Assembly (NCBI RefSeq): GCF_020089865.1
Contig: NZ_JAIRBM010000003.1
Coordinates: 124,001-188,000, forward strand
Length of the DNA stretch: 64,000 bases
Direction of reading: 5' to 3'
Source: Microvirga puerhi
GTDB lineage: Bacteria > Pseudomonadota > Alphaproteobacteria > Rhizobiales > Beijerinckiaceae
A program made the position numbers and the translations under genes. Shown piece after piece: positions 44,764 through 54,691 of the stretch. How positions within the stretch are numbered: position 1 is the stretch's first letter; each line of letters opens with the position of its first letter. The notes beneath the pieces are model-generated. The model was given only the letters and a program-made list of their open reading frames with translations, was not told the origin of the DNA and did no database searches.

Positions 44764-44878
44764 ACGGTCGTTTGCATCGGTCGCGACCGGGTTCCGTGTG
44801 CAGAATGGCAGGCTTTGGTTGCTTGTCCTGCCCGTCTGTGGCAACGCTCCCGCAACGACGATAAGCGAGGATGCGCGC

Positions 44879-47800
44879 ATGAAGCTGGACCCATCTACCA
44901 GCGGAGGCGATCTGACGGCTCAAGCCGTCGCCGTGCTCGAGACCGGGCATGCGGACGTGCCCCCTACTTTCCCCCACGTGCTGTTCGGCCGGGTTCCTTC
45001 GGAGGACCTGGCGTCCTATTCGCCGCAGGCCCTCGCGGATCTGGCGGCGGCGGCCTATGCGCATCTCAAAGCGCCGCGCCGCGAGACCGACGCGGATATC
45101 CGCCTGATCGATATCGAGATTGAGCGCGAAGGCCGGCCCCGAGACGTGACGGTCCTCGAGGTCGTCAACGAGAACATGCCGTTCCTGCTCGATTCCACCT
45201 TGGCGAACCTCGTCGACGAGGGTTACGAGCCGCTCCTGGTGGCACATCCGATCCTGGCAGTGGAGCGTGATGCGAGCGGTGCGCTCGTTCGCCTCCTCGG
45301 CGAGGCGACGGCCCAGGCCCGCGTCGGCGTGAAGCGGGAGAGCTTCATCCACATTCATCTGCCCCGCATCGACAATGCAGAGGAGCGCGACCGGCTGGTC
45401 GACACCATGCGGCGGGTCTTCAAGGACGTGGCGCTTGCGGTGAACGATTGGCCAGGAATGCGCGCCCGCGTCACGGAGATCGTGCAGAATTACAGGCTTC
45501 ATCCGCCGCCGCTGCCGGAAGACGAGGTGAGGGAGGCCGTCGCCTTCCTCGACTGGATTTCCCAGGACAATTTCACATTCTTAGGGTTGCGCGAGTATCG
45601 CCTGCCATCCGGTGACACGGCGGCCGACCCGGTTGAAGGATCGGGCCTCGGTCTATTGCGCGATCCCTCGGTGAAGGTTCTGCGCCGTGGCCGCGAGCTC
45701 GTGGCCATGACCCCCGAGATCCGGTCGTTCCTGGATCTGCCGAAGGCTCTGATCATCACCAAAGCGAACGTCAAGTCGCGCGTCCATCGCCGCGCCCATC
45801 TCGATTATGTGGGCGTGAAGCTCTTCGACGGGGCAGGACGCCTTGAGGGCGAATTGCGCATCGTCGGGCTCTTCACGGCGAGCGCTTATACGAACACGAC
45901 CGGAGAAGTTCCTTATCTGCGCCATAAGGTGGCGAAGATCGTCGCCCGCGCCGGCTTTGATCCGTCGAGCTATTCGGGCCGTTCGCTCCTGAACGTGCTT
46001 GAGAACTATCCGCGCGACGAGCTCTTCCAGATCGACGAGGACACGCTCTACCGCTTCGCGCTGGACATCATGAGCCTGTCGGAGCGGCCCCGGATCCGCG
46101 CGCTTGCTCGGCCGGATCAGTTCGACCGCTTCGTGTCGGTGCTCGTCTACGTTCCCAAGGATCGCTACGACACCGATATTCGCCGCCGCATCGGCGAGTT
46201 CCTGGCAAGCGTCTACGAGGGGCGCTTGTCGGCCTCCTACCCGGCCTATCCGGAAGGTCCGCTCTCGCGCACGCACTACATCATCGGGCGCGACGAAGGC
46301 GAGACGCCGGACGTCTCCCGGGAGACGCTGGAAGCGGGCATTGCCGGGATCGCGCGGACGTGGAGCGACTCGCTGCGCGATCAGCTCGACGACACGATCG
46401 GCGGCGCCCGCGCGCGGGCGCTTGCATCCCGCTACGCGCATGCCTTCAGCGCCGCCTATCGCGAAGCTTTCGGAGCCGAGCAGGCGATCGCCGATATTTC
46501 CATCCTTGAGCAGCTCTCCGAGGCCCGTCCGCGCGCGGTCGATCTCTATCGTCGCGAAGGCGACGAGGACACGCGCGTCCATCTCAAGGTCTTTTCGCGC
46601 GCCACGGCTCTGCCGCTGTCCGAGCGTGTGCCGCTTCTCGAAAATCTCGGCTTCCGGGTCGTGAACGAGAGGACCTATAGGGTCATCGCTTCCGGCGTCA
46701 CCGGCATGGACCGGGTCTGGCTCCATGACATGACATTGGAGCGCGCGACCGGCGGGCCCATCGACATCGATGCGATCCAGGATCTCATCGAGGCTGCACT
46801 GCTTGCGCTGTTCCGCGGCCTCGCCGAATCTGACGCCTTCAACCGTCTCGTGCTTGAAGCAGGGCTCGGCTGGCGCGACGTCGCCATGATCCGCGCGTTC
46901 GGGCGTTATCTGCGTCAGATCCGCATTCCTTATGCGCAGGACTATCTCGCCGAGACGCTGGCGCGCCACAGCGCGATCGCGGTGAAGCTGGTGGAATTGT
47001 TCTATGCCCGCTTCGATCCGCGCATCGAGGATGCGGAGGTCCGAGCGAACAGCGAAAGCACGCTTCGGGCGGAGATCGAAGATCTCCTGAAGAACGTCAC
47101 TAGCCTCGACGATGACCGCATTCTGCGCCGCTTCACGAACCTGATCGAAGCGGCCGTGCGCACCAATTTCTTCCAGCTCGAGGACAATGGCCTGCCGCGG
47201 CAGACCATCGCGTTCAAGTTCGAGTGCGCGAAGGTCGACGGACTTCCGCTGCCAAAGCCGCTCTATGAAATCTTCGTCTATTCGCCGCGGGTCGAAGGCG
47301 TGCATCTGCGTTTCGGCAAGGTTGCGCGCGGAGGATTGCGCTGGTCGGACCGGCCGCAGGATTTCCGTACCGAGGTGCTGGGCCTCGTCAAGGCCCAGCA
47401 GGTCAAGAACGCGGTGATCGTGCCGGTAGGTGCTAAGGGCGGATTCGTACCGAAGCAGCTGCCGCCTCCCGGCGACCGGCAGGCGTGGCTCGCCGAGGGA
47501 ACGGAGAGCTATCGCATCTTCGTGCGCACGCTGCTGCAGCTCACCGACAACATTGAGGGCGATCACGTCGTTCCGCCGCTCGAGACCGTGCGGCACGATG
47601 GGGACGATCCCTATCTCGTGGTCGCTGCCGACAAGGGTACGGCGACGTTCTCCGATACGGCGAACGCACTGTCAGTCGAGAAGCATCATTGGCTCGGCGA
47701 TGCGTTCGCATCGGGCGGCAGCCAAGGCTACGATCACAAGAAGATGGGCATCACCGCCCGCGGTGCGTGGGAGGCGGTGAAGCGCCACTTCCGCGAGATG

Positions 47801-49714
47801 GACGTGGACATCCAGAGCGAGCCCGTGACCGTGGTCGGCGTTGGCGACATGTCGGGCGACGTGTTCGGCAACGGCATGCTGCTGTCGCGCTCGCTCAAGC
47901 TGGTCGCAGCCTTCGATCACCGGGACATCTTCCTCGACCCGAATCCGGACCCGGAAACCGCCTTCAAGGAGCGCGAGCGGCTGTTCAACCTGCCGCGTTC
48001 AAGCTGGCAGGATTATGACAAGAGCCTGATCTCGAAGGGCGGTGGCATCTTCTCGCGCAGCGCGAAGTCGATCCCACTGTCGGAAGAGGTCCGCGCCGTG
48101 CTCGGAATCGACAAGGCACAGGCGGCGCCGGGCGAGGTGATGAGCGCGATCCTGAAGGCGCCGGTCGGCCTCCTCTGGTTCGGCGGTATCGGCACCTACA
48201 TTCGCTCTTCGTCGGAAACCGACGAGCAGGTGGGCGATCGCGCCAACGATCCGATACGCATCACCGGATCGGAAGTGCGGGCGCAGGTGATCGGCGAAGG
48301 CGCCAATCTGGGGATGACGCAGCGCGGCCGCATCGAAGCGGCACGCTCCGGCGTTCGTCTCAACACGGACGCGATCGACAATTCCGCAGGCGTCAACACC
48401 TCCGACGTGGAGGTGAACATCAAGATCGCCCTGGCCGTTCCCGAGCGAGACGGGCGGCTCAGTCAGGATGCACGCAACGCACTGCTTGTCGAGATGACCG
48501 ACGAGGTCGCCAAGCTCGTGCTGCGCAACAATTACCTGCAGACTCTGGCTCTGTCGCTCTCCGAGCGGCGCAGTGTCGCCGACATGGGCTTCGCGCGGCG
48601 TCTCATGCACATGCTCGAAGCGCAAGGCCGCCTCGATCGCAATGTGGAGTACCTCCCCGACGACAATACGCTGGCCGAGCGCGCCCGCCGCGGCGAAGGC
48701 CTGACGCGGCCGGAAATCGCCGTGCTTCTCGCCTATGCGAAGCTCTCGCTGCATGACGAGCTTCTCGAAAGCACGGTTCCGGACGATCCCTATCTCGGCA
48801 AGGAGCTGGATCGTTACTTCCCGGTGGAGATGCGGGAACGTTTCCCCGATGCCATCGCCAGCCACCGGCTGCGGCGCGAGATCATCGCCACGCAGCTCGC
48901 CAACGCGATCATCAATCGCGGCGGCCCGACCATGGTGGCACGCCTCGTCGACCAGACGGGAGCCGATGCGCCGACCATCGCAGCGGCCTATGCAGCAACC
49001 CGCGATTCCTTCGGTCTCACGGAACTCAATGCCGCCATCGATGCCCTCGATGGCGTGGTGCCGGGCGCCGTGCAGCTGCGGCTCTACGGCGACCTGCAGG
49101 ATCTGCTCATGAGCCGGATCGTGTGGTTCATCCGCAATGTCGACTTCACGAGCACGACCCTCGACGAGGTGATCGGGACCTACGCGGCCGGCATTGCCGA
49201 GATCGAGCGGGGCCTGCATGACACCTTGTCCCACGAAGCCCGGGAAACGTGGGACGCCCGCACGAAGGCGCTGGTGGATGAGGGGACGCCCGAGGATCTG
49301 GCGCGTCGCCTCGCGGCTCTGCCCGATCTGGTCGCCGCCCCGGACATCGTGCTCACCGCGCACAAGACCGGCAAGCCCGTTACCGAGATCGCACGCACCC
49401 ATTTCGCCCTCGAAGGCACGTTCCGTCTGGGTTCGCTCATCGGTGCAGCACGGGAGATCAGCGTCAGCGATTACTTCGATCGTCTGGCGCTCGATCGGGC
49501 GATCGACAGTGTCGCTTCCGCTCACCGCAACCTCACGGCCGAAGTCGCCGCGCAGGAATCCTCGGGAGAGGAAGCGGTTCAGGCCTGGAGCGAAAGGCGT
49601 GGTGCCGACGTCGCGCGGATCCGGAACGCAGTCGACAGCATCGTCCATTCGGGACTGACGCTGTCGAAGGTCACGGTCGCGGCAAGCCTTTTGGGCGACC
49701 TGGCGCGGGTGTAA
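44879..49714 (+). CDS. Large NAD-specific glutamate dehydrogenase (GDH-180 type)
   Basis: A 1611-residue enzyme that oxidises glutamate to 2-oxoglutarate. Its length and order are those of the ~180-kDa NAD-GDH found in alphaproteobacteria and Streptomyces: a long N-terminal half with ACT-like regulatory segments and a C-terminal catalytic half. The characteristic GGLRWSDRPQDFRTEVLGLVKAQQVKNAVIVPVGAKGGF region (about residues 820-858) lies in the catalytic part. The start at 44879 is preferred over 44798. The HxlR gene sits 115 bases upstream, but I see no reason to link them. Confidence 0.95.
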   Translation: MKLDPSTSGGDLTAQAVAVLETGHADVPPTFPHVLFGRVPSEDLASYSPQALADLAAAAYAHLKAPRRETDADIRLIDIEIEREGRPRDVTVLEVVNENMPFLLDSTLANLVDEGYEPLLVAHPILAVERDASGALVRLLGEATAQARVGVKRESFIHIHLPRIDNAEERDRLVDTMRRVFKDVALAVNDWPGMRARVTEIVQNYRLHPPPLPEDEVREAVAFLDWISQDNFTFLGLREYRLPSGDTAADPVEGSGLGLLRDPSVKVLRRGRELVAMTPEIRSFLDLPKALIITKANVKSRVHRRAHLDYVGVKLFDGAGRLEGELRIVGLFTASAYTNTTGEVPYLRHKVAKIVARAGFDPSSYSGRSLLNVLENYPRDELFQIDEDTLYRFALDIMSLSERPRIRALARPDQFDRFVSVLVYVPKDRYDTDIRRRIGEFLASVYEGRLSASYPAYPEGPLSRTHYIIGRDEGETPDVSRETLEAGIAGIARTWSDSLRDQLDDTIGGARARALASRYAHAFSAAYREAFGAEQAIADISILEQLSEARPRAVDLYRREGDEDTRVHLKVFSRATALPLSERVPLLENLGFRVVNERTYRVIASGVTGMDRVWLHDMTLERATGGPIDIDAIQDLIEAALLALFRGLAESDAFNRLVLEAGLGWRDVAMIRAFGRYLRQIRIPYAQDYLAETLARHSAIAVKLVELFYARFDPRIEDAEVRANSESTLRAEIEDLLKNVTSLDDDRILRRFTNLIEAAVRTNFFQLEDNGLPRQTIAFKFECAKVDGLPLPKPLYEIFVYSPRVEGVHLRFGKVARGGLRWSDRPQDFRTEVLGLVKAQQVKNAVIVPVGAKGGFVPKQLPPPGDRQAWLAEGTESYRIFVRTLLQLTDNIEGDHVVPPLETVRHDGDDPYLVVAADKGTATFSDTANALSVEKHHWLGDAFASGGSQGYDHKKMGITARGAWEAVKRHFREMDVDIQSEPVTVVGVGDMSGDVFGNGMLLSRSLKLVAAFDHRDIFLDPNPDPETAFKERERLFNLPRSSWQDYDKSLISKGGGIFSRSAKSIPLSEEVRAVLGIDKAQAAPGEVMSAILKAPVGLLWFGGIGTYIRSSSETDEQVGDRANDPIRITGSEVRAQVIGEGANLGMTQRGRIEAARSGVRLNTDAIDNSAGVNTSDVEVNIKIALAVPERDGRLSQDARNALLVEMTDEVAKLVLRNNYLQTLALSLSERRSVADMGFARRLMHMLEAQGRLDRNVEYLPDDNTLAERARRGEGLTRPEIAVLLAYAKLSLHDELLESTVPDDPYLGKELDRYFPVEMRERFPDAIASHRLRREIIATQLANAIINRGGPTMVARLVDQTGADAPTIAAAYAATRDSFGLTELNAAIDALDGVVPGAVQLRLYGDLQDLLMSRIVWFIRNVDFTSTTLDEVIGTYAAGIAEIERGLHDTLSHEARETWDARTKALVDEGTPEDLARRLAALPDLVAAPDIVLTAHKTGKPVTEIARTHFALEGTFRLGSLIGAAREISVSDYFDRLALDRAIDSVASAHRNLTAEVAAQESSGEEAVQAWSERRGADVARIRNAVDSIVHSGLTLSKVTVAASLLGDLARV

Positions 49715-49767
49715 GGCACGAACGAAAGGACTCGCCGCATGGCGGCGGGGCGGTCTAAGGAGATTCC

Positions 49768-51180
49768 ATGAACGATCACGACGTCCTGGAATCCCGACCG
49801 CCGGCGGTTGCGCGGATGACAGAGCCGGCCAGGCGAGCGTCGCGCTCCGCCATTCTCGGCTGGCTCCTGTTCGACTGGGCCTGCCAGCCCTTCTTCACCC
49901 TGGTCACGACCTTCGTGTTCGCGCCGTTCTTCGCGGCGGCGCTGGCGCCGGATCCCGTCACCGGGCAGAGCCTCTGGGGCTACGCGACGGCCTGCGCGGG
50001 GCTGACTCTCGCCTTCCTGTCGCCGGTGCTCGGCTCCATCGCCGATGCCACCGGACCGAAGAAGCCGTGGATCGCGGCCTGCGGGCTGGTGCTCTTCGCG
50101 TCTTCCTTCGCCTTGTGGTTCGCGGCGCCCGGCGCATCCTATGCAATTCCTGTCGCCCTCGTCGGCTTCGGAATCGGGACCGTCGCAGTCGAAGTCGCGG
50201 CGGTCTTCAACAATGCCATGATCCCCCATCTCGTGCCGCCGGAACGTTTCGGACGCCTCTCGGGGACCGGATGGGCCATCGGCTATCTGGGCGGGCTCGT
50301 CTCCCTCGTGATCGTGCTCGGCTTCCTTGCGGCCAGCAGCGATACTGGCAAAACCGTCCTGGGCCTTGCGCCCCTGTTCGGACTCGATCCGGCGCTGCGC
50401 GAGGGCGATCGCATCACGGGCCCGCTCTCGGCGGTGTGGTTCCTTATCTTCATTATGCCGCTCTTCGTCTTCACACCGGACATTGCCCGCTCGTCTCTGA
50501 GCCTGCGCGATGCCGTCGCCAAGGGACTGGCTCAGGTCCGGACCACGATTGCCGACGCCCGCCGGCACGAGAGTGTCGGCCGCTTCCTTCTCGCCAACAT
50601 GGTCTACCAGGACGCGCTCGTGGCGCTCTTCGCCTTCGGCGGCATCTATGGCGCCGGCGTTTTCGGCTGGCAGGCGACGGAGCTTGGCGTTTTCGGCATC
50701 CTGCTCACCATCACGGGCACCGTTGGGGCTCTGATCGGCGGACGCCTCGACGACCGGTTCGGCGCGAAACCGGTCATCCTCGGTGCGATCGTGATCTTAT
50801 GTCTCGTGTGCTTCGGCGTGTTGTCCCTCGGTCCGGGCCATGTGCTGTTCGTGATCGAGACCATACCCGCCCGGCCCAGAGACGGCCTCTACGGCAGTGC
50901 GCCGGAGAAGGTGTTCCTGGCCCTGGGCCTCGTGATCGGTGCCGTGGCCGGTCCGCTCCAGGCCTCGTCCCGCAGCCTTCTGGCACGCCTCGTGCCGGCC
51001 CATGAGGCGGGGCGGTATTTCGGACTTCTCGCTCTGTCGGGCAAAGTGACCTCGTTCATGGCGCCCCTGATGGTCGCGGTCGCGACCAGCCTGTTCCAGA
51101 CCCAGGCCGCAGGCCCTGCGGTGCTGATTCTTTTCTTTCTCGCCGGGGGTGGATTGATCGCCGGCGTGAAGCGCGCGTGA
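49768..51180 (+). CDS. MFS transporter, Atg22/UMF1-like
   Basis: A 470-residue membrane protein with about 11-12 helices. The N-terminal AILGWLLFDWACQPFFTLVTTFVFAPFF with GWxxxDxxxxPF is typical of the UMF1/Atg22-like bacterial MFS group; later ALFAFGGIYGAGVFGW and the GGRLDDRFGAKPVI motif match. Substrate unknown. It follows the GDH by 53 bases on the same strand, but a hairpin lies between them (49728-49744). Confidence 0.88.
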   Translation: MNDHDVLESRPPAVARMTEPARRASRSAILGWLLFDWACQPFFTLVTTFVFAPFFAAALAPDPVTGQSLWGYATACAGLTLAFLSPVLGSIADATGPKKPWIAACGLVLFASSFALWFAAPGASYAIPVALVGFGIGTVAVEVAAVFNNAMIPHLVPPERFGRLSGTGWAIGYLGGLVSLVIVLGFLAASSDTGKTVLGLAPLFGLDPALREGDRITGPLSAVWFLIFIMPLFVFTPDIARSSLSLRDAVAKGLAQVRTTIADARRHESVGRFLLANMVYQDALVALFAFGGIYGAGVFGWQATELGVFGILLTITGTVGALIGGRLDDRFGAKPVILGAIVILCLVCFGVLSLGPGHVLFVIETIPARPRDGLYGSAPEKVFLALGLVIGAVAGPLQASSRSLLARLVPAHEAGRYFGLLALSGKVTSFMAPLMVAVATSLFQTQAAGPAVLILFFLAGGGLIAGVKRA

Positions 51181-51260
51181 TTGGACACGCGCCGGGACCG
51201 GTGACGCTTGAGCCCGTTCGGCCATGACGTTACGATGACGCTGATTGAAGGAGGCCATTT

Positions 51261-51524
51261 ATGTCCCTGAAAAGGTTGTTCACAGAGCATCCGGACGCCG
51301 TCGGCGAGTCCTATTTCGAGCATATGGGCGTAGCGCTCAGCTTTGCCTGGCCGCTGCTCGGTGCGGGCTTGGCTGCGCTCGTCCATGCTTTCCTGCCTTT
51401 CCTGTGCGTGACGACCGCCAGCAAGACGGTGAAGCAGCTCTACGCGCGCATGACCAACCGCACTCCCCGGCCAGTCCAGCAGGGCGCGAACGATCGCATG
51501 CTGGCATGGGATCCGGTGATCTGA
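51261..51524 (+). CDS. DUF6356 family small membrane protein
   Basis: An 87-residue protein with HPDAVGESYFEHM near the N-terminus and the helix LAALVHAFLPFLCVTTASKTV. I recognise the DUF6356 pattern; some members are labelled capsule-related, without proof. AAGGAGG precedes the ATG. It stands between the MFS gene and the repeat at 51551. Confidence 0.8.
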   Translation: MSLKRLFTEHPDAVGESYFEHMGVALSFAWPLLGAGLAALVHAFLPFLCVTTASKTVKQLYARMTNRTPRPVQQGANDRMLAWDPVI

Positions 51525-51550
51525 TCCCACGGATGCTCTGAAACACGCGA

Positions 51551-51575
51551 CTCAAAAGTGCATTCCACTTTTGAG
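51551..51575. repeat. Short palindrome CTCAAAAGTG/CACTTTTGAG
   Basis: Perfect 10-base inverted arms with a 5-base spacer, in the gap between DUF6356 and the L,D-transpeptidase gene. The stretch to about 51650 adds further dyads (GCATCATG-like, ACCGGTCGCC), similar to those after the MFS gene at 38001. Same core as the dyad at 36081. Confidence 0.7.
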
Positions 51576-51721
51576 ATCCGGCTGATGCATCTTTTTGAGC
51601 AGTGCATCGTTTGATACCGGTCGCCAGGCCGACTTTTCCGCATGATGCGCCGGAGGGCCGGAACCGTTGCCTTTCCTTTTGCGTCTCACCTCTGTTGAGC
51701 TTGCAACAGGAGGTTCGCGAT

Positions 51722-52228
51722 ATGGGAAGGAGCATCGCTGTCGTGGCAGCCGCCGTCATGGGAGCCATGAGTCTCGGATCGGTTGCAGTCGCCCGCGAAA
51801 TCGTGCCGTTCGATGGCGCGGTCGCGCCTGGCACCATTCTGATCCGCACGGCCGAGCGCAAGCTCTACTACGTCCGCAGCGACGGCACGGCTTTGCGCTA
51901 CCGGGTCGCTGTCGGCAGGCCGGGCAAGCAATGGTTCGGTGAGGCGCGGATCGACGGGAAATACGTCAAGCCAGCTTGGGCTCCTCCTCCCGAAGTCAAG
52001 CATGACAATCCCCGCCTGCCCGCTGTGATCCCCGGCGGTTCTCCCGGCAATCCCATGGGTGCACGGGCCCTGACCCTCGACGGCGGCGAATATGCCATCC
52101 ACGGCACCAATCGCCCGGCCTCCATCGGCACCTACGCTTCTTACGGCTGCATCCGCATGCTCAACGAGGACATTGTCGATCTCTACGATCAAGTCGCCGT
52201 TGGAACCCGCGTGATCGTGGAACGATGA
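51722..52228 (+). CDS. L,D-transpeptidase (YkuD family)
   Basis: A 168-residue periplasmic enzyme: signal peptide to about residue 24 (AVAR), then a YkuD domain, with His127 in YAIHGTNRPASIG and the catalytic Cys143 in SYGCIRM. It cross-links peptidoglycan 3-3 or attaches lipoprotein/outer-membrane proteins; the number of such enzymes in Rhizobiales is high, so the role is not narrowed down. The start follows AGGAGG. Confidence 0.92.
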   Translation: MGRSIAVVAAAVMGAMSLGSVAVAREIVPFDGAVAPGTILIRTAERKLYYVRSDGTALRYRVAVGRPGKQWFGEARIDGKYVKPAWAPPPEVKHDNPRLPAVIPGGSPGNPMGARALTLDGGEYAIHGTNRPASIGTYASYGCIRMLNEDIVDLYDQVAVGTRVIVER

Positions 52229-52283
52229 AGCATGGCCCTTAGCCGCCGCGCCGATCTGCGCCGGGTGCGCCCACATTTCCGCT

Positions 52284-53237
52284 TCAGGCAAGGGCTGCCG
52301 GAACTCCGCCTGTATGAAGAACGCAAGCACCTTCCTCAGGGAGGATCACGCGCCTCGTAACAACATCGATAAGCCCGGCAAATGTCTTGGCCACGTAGGT
52401 CTGCTCGAGGACAAGCGCCTCAAGCTGCCCGAAAAGACGGCTGGCGTGAAACGAGTCCTCCGTTGGCGCGCCATAACCTTGGCCGAGTTGGTTCATGTGA
52501 ACACGCACTGAGTCCATCATATTGATCGCTGGTACGAAGCCCGTCAGGCGACAGAGGTCATCCAATATGTCGGCAATTCTCTTCCGGAGAACCTCTTCCT
52601 GATATTCGACGCTGACGAGATGAAAGGTCCAGGATTGCCTTAGAATGGCAGCGCCGAAAATCATGCCGGCCTCCGTCACGCCCATGGAACCGGGCATTAT
52701 GACGTGGCGAAGTTCGATCTTCTGGTCCCTGGTCTGGTCAAATAACTCTTGGGCTGCGCGTGCATAGCCCAATGCGCCGACAACTGGGTCGCCAATCAGA
52801 TAGGGCCGTCGTCCTGCGGCCTCCAGTGCGATCATATGGCGTTTGGCCAGAAGACCACGTTCTTCCTCGTCGACCGGACCGAGAAAATGGATCTTTGGGC
52901 CCATCAACGCGGCGATGCGGAGGTTGGGATGGGTCCTTTCATCACCGGCATAAAGGATGTGACATTCGAGTCCGAGTTTTGCCGCCGCCGCCGCCGCAAG
53001 GCGGCACTGGTTGGACGCAGTCGCACCAGCAACGACAAGCACGTCGCAATTCCGATCCAGGGCCTCACCGAGCCAATATTCGAGGCTTCGAACCTTATTT
53101 CCGCCGAGAGCCAGCGACATGCAGTCGTCGCGCTTGATCCAGAGACCCGGATGATTCAAGTGCGCTCCAGCCCTCAGCATGGTCTGCAAGGGGGTCGGAC
53201 CATCGAGGAGTGCGACGCGGGAAATGGTGCTCAGCAT
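52284..53237 (-). CDS. dcyD: D-cysteine desulfhydrase family PLP enzyme
   Basis: A 317-residue PLP enzyme of the ACC-deaminase/D-cysteine desulfhydrase family: PLP lysine Lys48 in GGNKVRSLEYW, VVAGATASNQCRLAAA for substrate binding, and the C-terminal HTGGVPAAL. Such enzymes split D-cysteine to pyruvate, ammonia and sulfide. It is the last gene of an operon with a polar amino-acid ABC transporter, matching the fliY-tcyL-dcyD-tcyN arrangement in enterobacteria. I choose the start at 53237. Confidence 0.85.
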   Translation of the reverse strand: MLSTISRVALLDGPTPLQTMLRAGAHLNHPGLWIKRDDCMSLALGGNKVRSLEYWLGEALDRNCDVLVVAGATASNQCRLAAAAAAKLGLECHILYAGDERTHPNLRIAALMGPKIHFLGPVDEEERGLLAKRHMIALEAAGRRPYLIGDPVVGALGYARAAQELFDQTRDQKIELRHVIMPGSMGVTEAGMIFGAAILRQSWTFHLVSVEYQEEVLRKRIADILDDLCRLTGFVPAINMMDSVRVHMNQLGQGYGAPTEDSFHASRLFGQLEALVLEQTYVAKTFAGLIDVVTRRVILPEEGACVLHTGGVPAALA

Positions 53238-53241
53238 CCGC

Positions 53242-53928
53242 TCAATCCAGATCGACGGTCCGAGCCATTCCGACGCGACGCTCGGCCCAGCGAGCAAAAC
53301 GCAGGACAGGATAGCAATACAAGAAATAAATGAAGGCGATCAGGCCGTAGATGAAGAGAATGTCGCGAGGATAGCGCAGGATCGACACTTCACCCTGGCG
53401 GGTCAGCTCCGAGATGCCGACGACCGACAGAATCGCCGTGCTCTTGATGATCATCACATAGACACTGCTCATGGGTGGCACGGTCAGCTTCAGAGCCTGC
53501 GGAAAAACGACATACCAAAGGCGCTGGATTCGATTCATGCCGAGCGCCGTCGCAGCTTCGGATTGTCCGCGCGGCACGGCTTCGATCGCGGCCTTTATGA
53601 TCTCGGCGACGTAGCTCGATGTATAGACCGAAAGCGCTACGAAGGCAGCCGTGCGGGAATCCCAGCTGAGCCAGGAAATGCCGGTATTCGGCAGGACGAA
53701 ATAGAACACATAGAGCTGCACGAGAAACGGCGTACCGCGCAGGACATGGATGTAGAGCCCGAAGAGCCCGGTCAGGAGCGGTATGCGCTGACTCCGGACG
53801 ACGCCGATCAAGGCGCCGATCAGGGAGCCGACGACAATCGCCACGAGCGACACGTAGAACGTCTCGAGAAAGCCTTTCCATAGGAAGGGCAGAAGGGATG
53901 TCGTGACGGACCAATAGTGCTCGAGCAT
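53242..53928 (-). CDS. Polar amino-acid ABC permease (second)
   Basis: A 228-residue permease with five to six helices and the EAA loop EAATALGMNRIQRLWYVVFPQALKL, matching the HisM/GlnP family. It follows the first permease with a 4-base gap and precedes the desulfhydrase gene by 4 bases. Together the two permeases and the ATPase form the inner-membrane channel. Confidence 0.93.
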   Translation of the reverse strand: MLEHYWSVTTSLLPFLWKGFLETFYVSLVAIVVGSLIGALIGVVRSQRIPLLTGLFGLYIHVLRGTPFLVQLYVFYFVLPNTGISWLSWDSRTAAFVALSVYTSSYVAEIIKAAIEAVPRGQSEAATALGMNRIQRLWYVVFPQALKLTVPPMSSVYVMIIKSTAILSVVGISELTRQGEVSILRYPRDILFIYGLIAFIYFLYCYPVLRFARWAERRVGMARTVDLD

Positions 53929-53932
53929 GACG

Positions 53933-54628
53933 TCAGGCCTGCGCGTTCCAGGCCGGGCCCGCCAACCATTGTTTGACACCGCGGGACAGGAGCAGGATGG
54001 CCAAATAAATGAGCAGATAACCGAGCGCGATGGTGAGAAAGCTCTCGTTCGGTTTCACGCGCTCGCTGTTCAGGAGAATGCCTGCGCTGGTGAACTCGAA
54101 AACCGTAATAATCGAGAGAAGGGACGTATCCTTGATGAGAACGGCGGTTTGCCCGAGGAGGGGAGGCAGGGTGTTGGCGAAAGCCTGGGGTAGAACGATG
54201 TACCGAAGCCGCTGCCCGTAGTTCATGCCGACTGCCTTGGCAGCTTCGATCTGCCCGCCGGGAACGGATTCGATGCCGGCACGGATGATCTCGCCAATAT
54301 ACGGCGTGCTGTTGAGAACAAGAGCCGCGATTCCGAAATACATGTCGTTCCAGCTCTTTGCGAACGGCAGCAGAGCCGGAAACCCGTAATAGACCAAGTA
54401 GATCTGCACCAGCAGCGGCGTTGCGCGAATGAAGGCGACATACGCTGCTGCGGGGCGATGAAAGGCATCGCGCTTCGAGAGAAGGGCAAGGGCGATGATC
54501 GTGCCGAACACGAGTGACAGGACAAGGCTAACCCCGGCAGCCGTCAGCGTATTGCGAAGCCCTTCCGCGAAGCGGTCGAGATACTGCGCGACAATGCGGT
54601 AATTGTAGAAATCGAGAAGCCAGGTCAT
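53933..54628 (-). CDS. Polar amino-acid ABC permease (first)
   Basis: A 231-residue permease of the HisQ/GlnP type; EAA loop EAAKAVGMNYGQRLRYIVLPQAFAN. It lies after the solute-binding-protein gene, with the hairpin at 54659-54682 between. Two different permease genes suggest a heterodimer, as in the histidine and cystine transporters. Confidence 0.93.
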   Translation of the reverse strand: MTWLLDFYNYRIVAQYLDRFAEGLRNTLTAAGVSLVLSLVFGTIIALALLSKRDAFHRPAAAYVAFIRATPLLVQIYLVYYGFPALLPFAKSWNDMYFGIAALVLNSTPYIGEIIRAGIESVPGGQIEAAKAVGMNYGQRLRYIVLPQAFANTLPPLLGQTAVLIKDTSLLSIITVFEFTSAGILLNSERVKPNESFLTIALGYLLIYLAILLLSRGVKQWLAGPAWNAQA

Positions 54629-54658
54629 CCGGGTGTTTCAGTCTTCGCCAGAGAGAAG

Positions 54659-54682
54659 ACGGCCGGTACGGTGACCGGCCGT
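54659..54682 (-). terminator. Intercistronic hairpin between binding-protein and permease genes
   Basis: ACGGCCGGT / ACCGGCCGT (9 bp, perfect) with a 6-base loop lies in the 63-base gap between two genes of the same operon. On the minus strand it is followed by CTTCTCTCT, not a true T-run, so it would give partial termination or stabilise the upstream mRNA. This could raise the level of binding protein relative to the permeases, as in other ABC operons. Confidence 0.65.
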
Positions 54683-54691
54683 CAGACTGCA

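Noticed and set aside
45653-47596. 647-residue open frame on the minus strand opposite the glutamate dehydrogenase
   Set aside because: Its sequence is a shadow of the GC-rich plus-strand gene, with no domain, signal peptide or ribosome site.
47999-49648. 549-residue open frame opposite the end of the glutamate dehydrogenase
   Set aside because: Same reason: antisense shadow without family motifs.
49728-49744. CGCCGC/GCGGCG hairpin after the glutamate dehydrogenase as a terminator
   Set aside because: Short stem with no T-run; could be chance in GC-rich DNA.
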